A DNA stretch of 64,000 nucleotides from Piezodorus guildinii. Taxonomy: Eukaryota; Arthropoda; Insecta; Hemiptera; Pentatomidae. The stretch covers positions 20,088,880 to 20,152,879 of the forward strand of contig CM041295.1 in the NCBI GenBank assembly GCA_023052935.1, written 5' to 3'. Positions 11,765-24,083 of this stretch are shown here, in pieces (the stretch's first letter is position 1; every line of letters begins with the position of its first letter). A model generated the notes under the pieces. The model was not told the origin of the DNA. It made no database searches and saw only the letters and a program-made list of their open reading frames with translations. A program made the translations under genes and the position numbers.

Positions 11765-12150
11765 AACAATATATTAAATATATATACAATAAGGGGAAAT
11801 TTTCTAATTCGAGTTTTCACCCAAAATACATTTTTTTGGTCCCCCGAGTCCAAATGACCAAGTCCCGTAAAAATGTCGAGGTGTTTGTGGTAAGTCTAGA
11901 TCGAAAACGATAAGTTGCATCGAACTGAAATTTCACATTTTAGAAGATTATATGTCTGAGATGTGTTACAGCAACTTTTTCATCAAAATCGGCTAACTAG
12001 AAAAGCCACTTAATACCATGCATTTTGCAGGTTTTAACGATTTAAAAAAAAAAAGATGTTGATCAAACTCGTTAAATCGGTATAAAATTTAGTGAGCTTT
12101 ATGATCTTGCAGGTTTAATTCTGATTTAAAACAGGGTATCGCGATATCAT
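11765..12150 (-). repeat. family A repeat, partial
   Basis: Starts with the ATATATACAATAAGGGGAAA end and keeps GAGTTTTCACCCAAAATAC and GTCCAAATGACCAAGTCCCG. The distal end is degraded. Confidence 0.6.
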
Positions 12151-12241
12151 ATATATATTTATGTCTTTAATTATAAAAATATATAATTATTACTAGATGC
12201 CATTAAATATGACAGATTATATAATTAATCAATAATATCTC

Positions 12242-12245
<4 letters not shown>

Positions 12246-12335
<90 letters not shown>
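12246..12335. repeat. (AT)n followed by poly(T)
   Basis: About 50 bp of AT dinucleotides pass straight into about 38 T residues. It lies just upstream of a SINE in the plus direction. Confidence 0.9.
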
Positions 12336-12392
12336 CCCGCTGTTTAATCATATAACAGTTTAGTGACGAAAGTAACACCGGACCTCCACATT

Positions 12393-12640
12393 CCTACACT
12401 TGTGGTGTAGTAGCTAGCAGAAGGCCCAAAATTGTGGGTTCAAACCCGACAGACGGCTGTAGGATTTTTAAAAGGAATAAAAAATCCTTGGTTATGCCGT
12501 CATATGGTTGGGACTTAAAATGCTGGTCCCGAGCCTTTGCGATGTGAGGTACTTGTTAAAGATCCCTTATTACTTAAACGTATCATGGTAGAATTCCCAA
12601 TGCCTAGGTTCTAAGGCGGCTTTATATTACTTCTCATCTT
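12393..12640 (+). repeat. SINE family 3 (tRNA-headed)
   Basis: Head with TTGTGGTGTAGTAGCTAGCA (A box) and GTGGGTTCAAACCCGAC (B box). The body has CTTAAAATGCTGGTCCCGAG, then GCGATGTGAGGTACTTGTTA and AAAGATCCC. The same family occurs on the minus strand around 16.5-17.6 kb. Confidence 0.7.
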
Positions 12641-14218
12641 CAAACAAAGTTATGATTGAAAAAAAAATTATACTGAATTTCGATTAAAGCATTTATTTTA
12701 GATCAAATTACTAATAAGATTAGATTAAATTATAAGATTAATAGTATATACGATAAAGTTTTTTGCGGTTATCATCACTCTCAATTACAGCTTTGAATGT
12801 TACATTAGTACTTTTATTAGCGCTTTACTTCACTTCATTATAAAGAATTAATTTTATTATTTTTCAACTTTCAATGCTTTGGAATAATAGCAAACTTCTT
12901 TACTTAAAAAATAGAAATATAATCATGAAAAACCAATGAGTCATTCCATACCTGGAGTACTTAAACACTTCACTGTAAATGCTTAAAATTCAACATTTTA
13001 CCTATTCTTGAATGCATAGTGTTTATTTGCAGATAGTTGGTTTGAAATGTTAAATATTTACTGAACTTTACTTTCAACATATAAGATTATAAGCTCAAGA
13101 AAAATATATCAAAGGGATAATATTTCTTTTATTTTTTAATATAATTCATAAATGCATTACTGCATTAATGTTTTTCATTTTCTACAAATTAATAAATTTT
13201 AAGAAATATTTGTTAAATATTTCATTATATAGAAGAGAACTGTATGAGAGTTGATATATGTAAATAAATATATATTCGTATTTAAAGAAGTTATTTCAAC
13301 AATATTTGAATCATATTTTTAAAAAAAAATTCATAAATATTAAATTGTATGTCTTTTAATATAAGATATTATACGACCGTATTGGAATTCACGCCTGCAA
13401 ATGCGCACATATTGACTTGTACACAGGCCCGTTCACGTTTTTAGACCAGTGGAATACGGCCCACACCAGTGGAATATGACCGTATCCCTTTGCATACCTG
13501 TGAATTTGGGGCATATACCTGTCTACATCTGTGAATTTGTATTCGTATTTTCAAAACTCGATCTTCCCGAATGCATTCGTATTCGTATATTCGAATGCGA
13601 TTTTGCCCATCTCTGCTCTGTAGCTCCGTCCTATTAGCCGCAGTAGCTTAAAAGTGACATTAAATGGATAAACCTTTTTTTTTTATTCCTGGTAGCTAAT
13701 GACATTCAAAAGCGTTTAGAAATACAACGACTGGAAGTTATTTCACAGCTTAATTGGGGGAACACCTGCGTTTGTTGACAAACACCGATCAACAAAGAAC
13801 TGATTCATATCTATTAATCACTTTTATATTCCTAACAAGTCAGTTTTAATACTTGGAATTAGTGCTTGAGCGCTTAGAGCTGCATACATATTTAAATATT
13901 GTGTCATAAAGCTCTCAAAATAGTTTTATCTTGAAATCAATAAGTCTGCATTTTGCACTTCGGCTGTTTGGCTATCTTCTTGATTTAAAAAAAACTCTAT
14001 ATAACAGGTGAATGTTTAGAAGATATCATATGGGATTAACATATTATATCTACTTGAGGTGTTAAAAGCTGGAAAATATAATGTCTCAGTAGTCCGTTAA
14101 GGAGCTTTTGAAATACATTTTTACCTTTGAAAAATAAACTGAAGGAGGGAACCATTCGTGATACAGAGCATAGAGAAAAAGTGCACAGTGCGACCTGCAT
14201 TGGTGATTCCTTGCTGTA
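12641..14218. other. no gene recognised
   Basis: AT-rich; fragments resembling the left half of family A occur near 12870-13120 but are too diverged to bound. The 62-codon frame at 13449-13637 contains an internal near-repeat (CACACCAGTGGAATATGAC against the bases just before it; ATTCGTATATTCGAATGCG) and has no recognisable motif. Confidence 0.4.
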
Positions 14219-15962
14219 TTTTTTTGTATAAATTTTTATTGCAATATACAATTGTATTATTGAATACAACAAGTGAGTACAACCGTATAAGGCATGATAG
14301 ACATGTATAGAAACTACCCATTGGCAGCACTCCAAAAATATTCTAGACAAGAAGGTCTTGGCGTCATCTTCTTTTCAGACGCATCTGAGGATTATTAGGC
14401 ATTGAGCAAGGATAGAACTAGTTGATTAAATTTATAATAGAATAGAATAGAAAATAATTTTTATTCTAGGACAGGGTCCCCTAAAAATAACAGATTTATA
14501 CAGTTTAAATATACAACATGTCTGTCCAACAGACAGGAACGTAATTAATTACTAATTACACCTATGGGCTAATCAATGTGTGTATATCACACACGCATAT
14601 ACACACATATACACAAAAGAAATATACAATACTAAAATAAAACAAAAACAATTCTTAGAAAATATTGTGTTGAACAAAATTAAAAATAAATTAATAGATA
14701 ACAGCGTTTAAATAAAGACAATGAACAAATATTACTTTTCTTTCAAAGTGTGAGGTCAGGAATATAAATATCACAGTTTTAAGCGTCTTTTTGGGATAAT
14801 TGGGATAACAAAGGTATTGGAAAAGTTGGGATTTGAATGAGGAGAGACAAGCAGCATGGCAGATATGAGTATGGAGAGAATTGCAGAAAGTAGAGGAGCG
14901 GACAAGGAAGGAACGATACAAAGTTTTAGTCCAATGGGTAGGAAAGTAAAGATCGGAATGGCGCGATCATGTTTCAAGTGTGTGGGCTGAGGTTTTGAAT
15001 TGTAGGAGGCTGTGAATATATGGAGGGTGTTGGGAGTTGATGATTTGGCAAAGGCATGATCCTAGGAAATATTGTCTGCGGATTGGGGGAAGGAGCCACT
15101 TTAACTCGCTGTAAAAATGGGTTACATGAGACCTCTTCGGAGTACTGAGGACAAATCTTAAAAATTTAGAATGGAGTTAGTCATAAAAAAACAGGACCTT
15201 GTTGGAAAATAATAAGCAACATAAGCAACATTAATGGATGAGTTTATTCGTGACAAACTCTAAAGAATTTTGGATTGTAAAGATTGAATTAGGGAAGAAT
15301 TGGATAGTTTAGTAGAGCCCTAAAGCTCAACTGTATATGTCCAGATTGGTCTTATGATAATCATGTAGATGAGCCTTTTGTAGGTAAGAGGAAGGTTTAG
15401 GCGTTTGTCAAGTTAATTTTAAACAAGCCGAAAACATAGGATTGTTTCTTGTCGTTTCAATCAAGTATGGTTCCAAGGAGACTTTAATCAAGACGGAGTC
15501 CTTGATAACGTGTCTGTTTAACGGAGACATGCGGAATATTATGAAAGGATACTGTAAGGCCGGAAGTCATAGACTTACGACAAAGGGGATAGGTAATTTG
15601 GCGGAATTTATTTTTATCATCTAATTCTGACACCATATCTAAAGGTCTCTGATCTGGTTTTGAAGAGTTCGAGCAATAGTTGGATCGTTACTGACTGATA
15701 GTACGCAAGTATCATCAGGTATTACGATGGATTGGGATACCCTGTATGGACTGTGTAAAAGATGGTTCCTAGGATGCTGCCTTGAGGAACACCAGCAGTC
15801 TGTGAAAAAAGGACGAATAGGAACTATTGTGATTGATTATGAAGGATCTCTGAGTGAGGTAGGGCTGTAAAATGAGGCAGTATGCAGGAGGGCGGAATTC
15901 GCGAAGTTTTTATAGCAATCCCGGGTGCCAGGCACGGTCAAAGGCCTCCAAAAATATGTTTT
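14219..15962 (-). pseudogene. Jockey-like LINE copy, split by a CR1 insertion
   Basis: The 3' end is at about 14219 and the tail carries TACCCATTGGCAGCACTCC and ATCTTCTTTTCAGACGCATC, matching the complement of 61230-61330. After an interruption at about 14427-15225 the pol frame resumes (complement of the reverse-transcriptase region at 60360-61120, for instance GGTCTTATGATAATCATGTA and GATGCTGCCTTGAGGAACAC, which encodes the VPQGSILG-type motif). Many stops; 5' truncated near 15962. Confidence 0.75.
14427..15175 (-). mobile_element. CR1-like LINE, 5'-truncated, nested in a Jockey copy
   Basis: Begins with the family's 3' microsatellite (AATAGAATAGAATAG) and the AATAATTTTTATTCTAGGAC 3' UTR. 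It continues with the complement of 37150-37885, including the region that encodes the C-terminal FNSLPTHIRHA-like part. The upstream break is near 15167, where similarity to the full copy stops. Confidence 0.8.
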
Positions 15963-16477
15963 TGTAACGTTAAAACTACTAACAGAAAAATGTTAGTAAA
16001 TTAAAACATAAACTAAAATTACTATTACTTATTTAAATATAATATCAAATCTTTATTTGCATAGAATATATCTGCATATTTAAAATACATTGATAGGAAT
16101 TCCAAAACTAAAATTATCACTTACAGGAGTATCTATCATGTAATAAATCTGTATTTTTTTTTAAATTAAAAAATTTGAAACCAGCTAAACTGCTGGATTC
16201 AAAATTTCCATTTCCATTGATTAATACTTCTCAAGACAATTAATTAAATAAATATCAAGAAAACAATTTTTGATTATTTAAAATCTGGAATCCGATGCAT
16301 CGAAGGCTTTGTATGTTTTCAGTTCCAATGAGTCTAAAAACAATACTCGTTCAAAAACAATAAGTTATACGAGACTGAAATTATTTTTTTAAAGGTAGAT
16401 CTAACATATTTTCCAGTAAAATCGACTTTTTGAAGCTCCATATGATATGGACTTGTTTGTAACTTTATGCTACTGGG

Positions 16478-16625
16478 CCTATTCGGACGAAGCGACACTG
16501 GGAGTCCTAAATTTTGAAAGGTTCAATTAGGATAGGGATCTTTAACGAGTTCCTAACATCGCAGAGTCTCGGGACCACCATTTTACGTCCCCACCGAAGG
16601 CTAGCCCAACCAAGAATTTTTACCC
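16478..16625 (-). repeat. SINE family 3, body part
   Basis: The complement of GGGATCTTTAACGAGTTCCT and CTCGGGACCACCATTTTACG matches the body of the SINE at 12393. The matching head lies at 17530-17640 in the same orientation, so both may be halves of one split copy. Confidence 0.6.
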
Positions 16626-16631
16626 CCTGTT

Positions 16632-17525
16632 CACGCCATATGTTACGGCCTGATAAGGTTTTTATAGTTTTTTAATCGAAAAATGATAAGTTCATAATTT
16701 TTATGATATTTATAATAAGATCATTTTTTTTGTTTAAATCTTTGTTTTTTAATTTCTTTTCAAAATAGTTATTTTAAATATAATTAAAAGTTTTTAAACG
16801 AGAGCAGTAGAAGAGAAAGACAGAAGACGATCGTACTTCAATTGTTTTTTGACTGCCTCGTGCCAGTTGAGTCTTAAGCTAGCGTCTGTGCGGTGAAGAT
16901 GTGCCGTATATAGACCCAAGATTCCTCTCATCGTTTGAACGTTTGGAAACGAATTTCTTCATCTTCTCATCGTTCCCCTTGGAACTTGGAAGAGCCGCCT
17001 TGCGGTCATTTTCAACACCCAAGAGAACTTCGTCCGAGCCGCCCTGCGGTAATTTTCTACAATACTCAAGACGACTTCGTTCAAGCCGCCCTGCGGTCGT
17101 TTTCTTCAACACTCAACTGGACATCTTTACGTGAATATAACCTATCTTTATCCATTAATGGAACATTTAATTTCTTAATTCTTATTCAAGAAACTGTTTA
17201 ATTTGATAACTATTTTTTTTTACATCTTTAAGCATTAATTAAGTTAAGTTTGTTTCTTCTATTTTTACAATATTTTAATTAGGTTTATTTTGTTTTCTAC
17301 ATTTTCTTACAGCTGTTTAATTATAATTAGGTTATTTTTTTCTTATATAAATTTATTAGGTTAATTTGTTTCTTATCTTGTTTATATGTATTTCAGTGTA
17401 TTAAATGTATTGTGATTCGTCGTTTGTTTTCATTATTTTTATTTATTTTAAATCTATACAGTCCACTTATTTATTTCAATAGAATCACCCTCAATTTTGA
17501 GTTGTCACTTGGAAGTACTATTCTT
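16632..17525 (+). mobile_element. candidate solo LTR or LTR-like insert
   Basis: The segment between two SINE halves begins with TGTTACGGCCTGATAAGG, a common type of gypsy LTR start. It contains a TATATAGACCC box (about 16908), the tandem GCCGCC repeats and T-rich downstream sequence. The right border and target duplication could not be fixed, so the call is tentative. Short frames at 16879-17201 come from the tandem repeat. Confidence 0.35.
16980..17125. repeat. three-copy tandem repeat, 44-47 bp
   Basis: GCCGCC(T/C)TGCGGT begins at 16994, 17038 and 17085, followed each time by a similar TTTTC...CAA...CAAGA stretch. The core GCCGCCCTGCGGT is partly palindromic. It creates open frames in several phases that are not genes. 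Confidence 0.8.
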
Positions 17526-17529
17526 TCAC

Positions 17530-17640
17530 GGATAGCCCAGCGTATACACCCCCATTTATACATACTAGGGTCATCTGTAGGGTTCGAACCGGCGGCTTGA
17601 AGGCAGTTATGCTAGTCACTACACCACAGGTGAATATAAT
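17530..17640 (-). repeat. SINE family 3, tRNA-like head
   Basis: The reverse complement reads CACCTGTGGTGTAGTGACTA (A box) and GCCGGTTCGAACCCTACAG (B box). Confidence 0.65.
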
Positions 17641-18000
17641 GGAATTCAAAATGTTTTAAAATTACCTCTACTATGACTTAAAGGATTTCAATTTAACTGG
17701 AATTAGCAATGTTCAATTAAATGTTTTTAATTGCCAGCTCACGCAATGTCTCACGGTCAAGCTTAGATTTCGTTTATTCTGGTATTTAAAACTGGATTAA
17801 TATAAACTTTGAAAATAACACTGCATAAAATATAAAATATTAATAAATAATAATAATAAAATTAATAAAAAAAAATGAGAAATATTTTTTCAGCTTAAAA
17901 GATGAAGATTGTAGACGAATTAATATCTAACATAAAATCCTAGAAGTTAATAGGGTGATAAAGAAAAGCTATAAACCATTTACGTGATTGTTGCAGTCAA
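17641..18000. other. no gene recognised
   Basis: AT-rich with a short (AAT)n-like run near 17838-17865. Confidence 0.5.
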
Positions 18001-18004
18001 TAAT

Positions 18005-19294
18005 TGAGACGTTGATTTCCAAAAGGTACTAAAGGACATTTTTTTCAAAGTTGATATTTTCACATAGTGGTATTCTAATGGTTTAGTTTTATCTAAGTCC
18101 GTCATCAAATTTTATCTAAAAAACATAAAAATCCTTTAAAAAAGTATTTAAAAATTGCATTTCTTTCCAAAAGGTACTAAATCCACATTTTATTTCATTC
18201 CAAAAGGTACTATGTCCATGTTTCGTTCCAAAACATACTATATCCTATGTAAACAGATATAACCTTTCCTTTCATTTCCTTCCAAAAGGTACTATACTTC
18301 CTACTATACGGCAGAAGCACCTAACCCCGTAATACATCACCATTAATTTATTTGTTTTCATCATTTTATGCATTTTTATTGGTTCATTTAGCACGTCTTG
18401 AATCACCGCTATTATTTTGATCACTGGTTTTACCTAATAATCAGTTTTTAGGCTATTTGAAACAACTTAGTTGCTTCGCTTTGGTTCTTTTAGGTTGTCA
18501 ATTAAATTAAGTTTTTTCATAGTATTTCTTCTTGCAGCAACATGAATTTGTTTTAAATTTTTTCAGAAACACATTTTTATAGAATAATGGTATTTGATGC
18601 AGCAAATACTTGGAATTAGCATTCCACGAACTTGCTAAATGTGTAAAGAAAATCCGTGCCTGATCTAACTTAGTAGTCGATTTTTTTATATAAAATAAAA
18701 GCTCAAAAGTTATTATTTACAGGATCTATGGTTGAATTTTGTTTACGCGTCGTTAATAATATAGTTAAATTTACACAAATAGTAAATACAAGTTCAAAAC
18801 AAACTTCATAATTACATACTTTCTTATTATAGTGCCATAGATAGATAAATTCTCCTTTGAATATTCACTTTCTTTATGAATAATAGATAATCAATGTAAT
18901 TAACCTACAAAGAAAGATATTTCTCAGAAGGAGAATAAGGAAATATACATAACTTAATAATTTACATTATTAAGATGTTATTTATCACTAATATTGTATC
19001 AGGAAGGTTATAGTGACAGTTACCAACTTATCTCGCGTTACATTTTTCCAAAAAGTACTATATCCTTTTTAATTCTTTCCAAAAAGTACTACATCCATAT
19101 TATATAGTTTAAAATCATCGGAAAAGTGCAATAATTTGGAAAAATGAGTCGGCAACAGACTTAAAAATCAACTTTTGATTTTAATAAAAAAAGAATCACG
19201 TAAATTGGTCCAATGATAAATAAATGACAGACTATTGCGTTTCCTGCAAAATTTTCTAAAGTGGATATAGCACCTTTCGGAAATCAACGTCTCA
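18005..19294. mobile_element. family B TIR element, long copy
   Basis: GACGTTGATTTCCAAAAGGT at the left end is matched in inverse at the right end (19265-19290: TATAGCACCTTTCGGAAATC, then AACGTCTC). AATT flanks both ends. Inside are repeated direct units TTTCCAAAAGGTACTA or close variants near 18170, 18208, 18228, 18278, 19050 and 19078. There is no transposase frame, so the copy is non-autonomous. The superfamily is not assigned. Confidence 0.65.
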
Positions 19295-19299
19295 ATTGA

Positions 19300-19660
19300 C
19301 ACGTTCATCTCCAAAATGTATTTATGGAAATTTTTTTCAAAATTGATATTTTGTCATATTTGTATTCTAATGTTATATTTCGAAATCCAGCGTCCAACTT
19401 CGTCAAAAGAGCACGCAAGTTCTTTCGAAACGCGATTCAGGATTGCAATTTTTTTCAAAAGGAACTAATCACGCATTCAATTATTTTCCAAAATCATACC
19501 AAAACATTTCCTAGTATAACGTTAAAATAATGTCGTTAATAAAGTAAAAAACAATCATTGTAGATTTATACGGAAACATTTCGAATTAAATGGTTTAATG
19601 ATAGATTTTTTGATATTTTTACGCTAAAACGGATAGAGCACCTTTTGGATATTAAAGCCT
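19300..19660. mobile_element. family B TIR element, short copy
   Basis: Starts with TCATCTCCAAAATGTATTTA and ends with CGGATAGAGCACCTTTTGGA, diverged versions of the family B ends. It directly abuts the long copy. The interior matches the short copy at 21.5 kb (GAAACGCGATTCAGGATTGC against GAAAACGCGATTTAGAAACA). Confidence 0.55.
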
Positions 19661-21487
19661 TAATTTCTAATTTTATGTAATTTAATGAAAATAAAATAAT
19701 TCCATAGAAACTTAATAAAATTTTTATGGAAACTTAATGAAAACTTTTATAAATACATCAGCTTTTCCATGACCATAAATTAATTCTAAATATAAGAGAA
19801 AGTTATGGAATGTGCTCACCGCACTGTATTTTTATTATTTTATTCTAATACTTATTTTAGACATTCTACTTCCACGATTCTCCATATTTATTCCTCTATT
19901 TTTAATTTCACTTACCTATTTGTCAATTTTCGTGTGTTTTTAATCTTGGGAAAGCGATCGTGAATTTTTATCTCCATTTGTAACTAATTTTAGCTTTTAT
20001 AAAATTACTTATAATTAATCTGTCTAATTCATATTCTTTAAGATTGACTTGAAATTTAACAAAAAACAATAAATTTAATTTAACAAAAAAAAAAAAAGGT
20101 TTGTTTTTTCATTATAATTTTTTTTAAAAATACCAAGTTAAAAGTCCTACAACTTTTGTTAATTATTATTTGAATATCAACATATTTTATGGTTTTATTC
20201 AAATAGCTTGAATGATAGTTTTTTTTAATAGCTAAGATATTATCTGTTTTAAATTAGAGAATATCTTGGTATTATTAAAGTTTTGGTGCTTTTTTTTCTT
20301 TTTAGTTATTCATATAAAAAATCTATCCAGTCAACAAATCAAAGAAAATTTTGATTTTAGTTGAAATTTCCAGACGATGTAAATGATTATTTACATAATG
20401 ATAAGCAACTACATATATAATAAATTGTAAAAATAATTATCTTATATGCATATACTTACAAGATGATGCTTCAAAGGGGCTGAATAAAAAATCCTTATGT
20501 CTTCTCCACACTGGCTTACATCACTTGTTCAGCTAATGAATTGGTAATCATCAAATAAAATGAATGAATAATCATGTAATAAAATGAGAAAACCATGAAT
20601 GGGAGCCGATTTTATGAATGGGAAACGATAGATTAGGAAGGCCCCTAGCAAGCGACTAAACCCTTCCAGCTGCTTTTATCCCCTCCCTTTCTCCCCCTAC
20701 TCCAGGCTCCAGCGTTTCCAAAAATATTAAGTGTATTAAATTTTTAATACAATATAAATAAATACAATATTAATAGTTTTACTATAGCAATAATAATAAT
20801 ATCTGAAGGTTTGTATAATAGCCACTGAATATCCAATTATTTATTGTTATTTACAAATTCGAAGTATACTTCGATCGGTAGATCCATATAAGATTATCTG
20901 GAAAACACGTAAAGATGTCTGTGAAAACATGATATTAATAATTAACCTCAAAACGAGTGAAAAATGTGTAATGCAAAAAAGAAAGAAACACTCTACCAAA
21001 TATGTTTAAAATGCCTGATATATACCCTAATCTACGTTTAAATGTTTATGGAGGCATCGAAAAAATAAATAGGATTAATGTATTAGATCGGTAGATCGTG
21101 GAGGACATGAAAAAAATGTTATTTTTCATAGCTGGTTTGTTAAATTATAGATAGAGAGTTGGTCAGTTAGGTTTCTTAGCTTATAATTGTGAGTATGCTC
21201 TGGTGTTGTACTTCAAATTTGTCTACTGGATAATATAACGGTTTAATATTTTATATGTTATTTTTGAACTAATTTATTTTATTGTATTTAAACTCTTTTT
21301 TAACATATTAACGACATAGTTGACTGTTTCTAATAAACAAATTTAAAATTACTTTTAAGTTTTAAAAAATGGCATTTAAGATCTGTCCAACTCTTTCAAT
21401 GAGAATAAAGCGTACCTTAAATTGAAGAACGCATTTTTAAAATTATGTTGATAAAAATAGTTTGAGAAGATAAGAAAAATATGGTAG
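19661..21487. other. no gene recognised
   Basis: Very AT-rich with no frame beyond chance length. 20630-20710 is a less AT-rich island (CCCTAGCAAGCGACTAAACC) without recognisable content. Confidence 0.5.
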
Positions 21488-21895
21488 GAAACACTGTGAC
21501 GTTGATTTCCAAAAGTTACTAAAGAACATTTTTTGCCAAATTGATTTTTTTACATTTTTTGTATTTTCATCATTTAGTTTTATCTAAATTTTCTATTTGA
21601 TTTTATCTGATGAACACTCAAGTCCTTTGAAAACGCGATTTAGAAACACAATTATTTTCTAAACTTACTAAATTGCACATTTAGTTTCGTTCTAAATCAT
21701 GTTAAAACATTTCATTTCATAACTTAAATATGATGTTATAAATAAAATTTTAAAAAATAGTAAATAGTAAAAAAAAATTCCAGATTTTAATGCGAAAATA
21801 ATCAAATTAGCTAGTTTAATATTATATTAATGAGATATTTTCGCGTTTCCTGTAAAATTTCGTAGAATAGGTATAGCACATTTTGGAAACCAACG
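21488..21895. mobile_element. family B TIR element, short copy
   Basis: Left end CACTGTGACGTTGATTTCC and right end TATAGCACATTTTGGAAACC then AACGCACACTG form an inverted pair. About 400 bp long and non-coding, with the same internal order as the 19.3 kb copy. Confidence 0.65.
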
Positions 21896-21904
21896 CACAC
21901 TGGG

Positions 21905-21990
21905 ATGAAACACCAAATTATCGGACATAGTATTATGGCTAGAGTGTTGGCCGTACGAAAAAAGGGTGAAACGTAGACACCCATTATTTT
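21905..21990 (+). repeat. dispersed 85-bp repeat
   Basis: GAAACACCAAATTATCGGAC, then TTGGCCGTACGAAAAAAGGG, then CCATTATTTTTT recur almost unchanged at 27353-27440. The element it belongs to was not identified. Confidence 0.65.
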
Positions 21991-21993
21991 TTA

Positions 21994-22290
21994 TTGCGCA
22001 ACTTGTATCCTGTGAATATAATTGAGTTGATAGCATCGCGGAGACTCAGATGGGCGCGTAAAGTGGTTGGGCTCGGTAAGGAACGGATTCCAAGAAAGTT
22101 GGTACTCGCTGAACCGACTGGTAGTCGTCCGAAATGCAGGCCGAAGCGTCGATGGGAGGATTGCGTTAAGGCTGATCTCGGGGGTTAGGCTTGAACGGTG
22201 AACATTGGACGAGTCTGTGTAGGCGGACTTTGGTGGTGTTAGCATCGAACCTTCGGGTTCGGTAAGCCTATTATTATTATTATTATTATC
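21994..22290 (+). pseudogene. LINE reverse-transcriptase C-terminus
   Basis: A 64-codon frame (21994-22188) ends a retrotransposon pol: RRLRWARKVVGLGKERIPRK then GSRPKCRPKRRWEDCVKADL is the conserved C-terminal block after the thumb in many non-LTR elements. The 3' UTR has GCATCGAACCTTCGGGTTCG and ends in (TTA)n at about 22267-22289. Extreme 5' truncation. Confidence 0.75.
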
Positions 22291-22456
22291 TCTAAAGTAC
22301 CTTTAATTTTGTATATATAAAAAAAACAAGCATATTACCTTGTTAGGATTGATAAATAACGGCTAAATATGCAATTTGAGCGAATTCGATTAACAACTAA
22401 AGGAGAAAAGTGCAGACATATGTTTATGCAATTTTTGTGTTTTTTAACAAAAAATC

Positions 22457-22459
<3 letters not shown>

Positions 22460-22555
<96 letters not shown>

Positions 22556-22571
22556 GTGTGTGTGTGTGTGT
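22460..22571. repeat. (AT)n(GT)n microsatellite
   Basis: About 40 bp of AT followed by about 70 bp of GT. The Tyr/Ile and Cys/Val protein frame through it is an artefact. Confidence 0.95.
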
Positions 22572-24071
22572 CTAAATTGTACTATTGGAAACCTAAAGAT
22601 TTTAGAAAAAATATAAACTTAAAAATGAAACTATATAGTTATCCGGGAGTGATAAAAAACCTATAAAACTAACTCACTGTCGTAGATAAAATTATAATAG
22701 ATTATTTAATAAAACAAATGTTTCTATCGAAAATGTATGTAATTAATTCTTTGATCTTTTTTCATCTTTACATTTATTTAAAAATGCTTAAATTAATTCA
22801 ACAACTAAGGTTGCGCGCACCAAATTGATTTTTTTAGTTGAATTGAGTAGTTCTTGACTAGGCTTACGACGCCCAATTGGAAAAAATTACGATTTAGTGG
22901 CCAAAATTCTATAACTCTTGACCTAATCAAGATAAATTAAAAATTCTTTTTTCATTTATGAGTAGAGAATGTCCTTCATCAGTAAGTATAAAAAAAATTA
23001 CTTTCGCTACATTTTTTAATATTCCTAATTATTTTTCAATGTTACTGATTTCATATACTCTTTTGTGTTTTACTCTATATAGGAGCATTCGAATCGATAG
23101 AAATGGTCTATTATCCGCATCTATAGAGTTTTATGCGTTTAGAATTGCCTTACTTAGGAATTTACGACGTATACAGAATTTATAAGGAATTATTGTTTAA
23201 AGGCAAAAAATCGACAAATTTAACTCGACAAAATAATATATTTCCGGTACTTATCCTGTGAATATCTTTTTAATTTTTATTCCAATGGAACAAAGAAAAG
23301 ACAAATTATGAAACATCAGGCACATTTTAGGATTTTACTTAAATTAATGTTAAAAAATATGGCGTCAAATATTTAAAGCGATATAACACTGATCGATCGC
23401 ATTTGATCGATCAAATTGTATCATGGTATTTTAGCAATGTTAACCCCCTACAACATTAAATAAAAACTAAAACTAAATGTTACCAATAAAATATTTAATG
23501 AATTTTTTTTTTTTAAATTTGTTTAACCTAGTATATGAACAATATTTTTCGACAGTTATAAAGACATTTAAAGATTCTAAAATACATGAGGTTTAATGAA
23601 GCCAAAATAATGCTCCATGGAATTATTTTTTTTGTCTCTCTTATCATTACTTTAATGTCTGCAAAAGTATTATTGTCCGTAACTGAAAGTGTATAGAATG
23701 GGTAGAAACCCATTTTTTTTTTTTTTTTTCTGCTTCCATTTTGAGCAAGTAAAATACAACTTAAACCTAAAAAATATCGGTTAAAACATATGCACAAAAA
23801 CACCTTAACTAATCATTTTTTAGAATATGTAAACATTATTGACGAGGTAAATATGATTTTATAAACACAGAGAGGAATAAATTTAAATATTGAAAACTTA
23901 TTTGACTACCCAATATTTACTAATGAATAGAAATTTAAATGAAAAGAGTAAAATTGTATGGTGAAACCAAACGATAATCAACAAGGTGTTGATATTTAAC
24001 ATGGCTACCGATCAAGAGGTTTACAGGTTTTTATTGCTCTGCCTTTTAAAATGTCATTCAGCTTTGTCGTG
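22572..24071. other. no gene; family A fragment at 22683-22800
   Basis: 22683-22800 is the complement of the family A left half (AATAGATTATTTAATAAAAC, then TTTCTATCG). GGTTGCGCGCACCAAATTG at 22809 resembles 1975-1995. The 75-codon frame at 22958-23185 and the 91-codon frame at 23528-23803 have no recognisable motif. Confidence 0.45.
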
Positions 24072-24083
24072 AACGTATGACTT

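Noticed and set aside
22410..22616. Open frame rich in Tyr/Ile then Cys/Val
   Set aside because: It translates the (AT)n(GT)n microsatellite.
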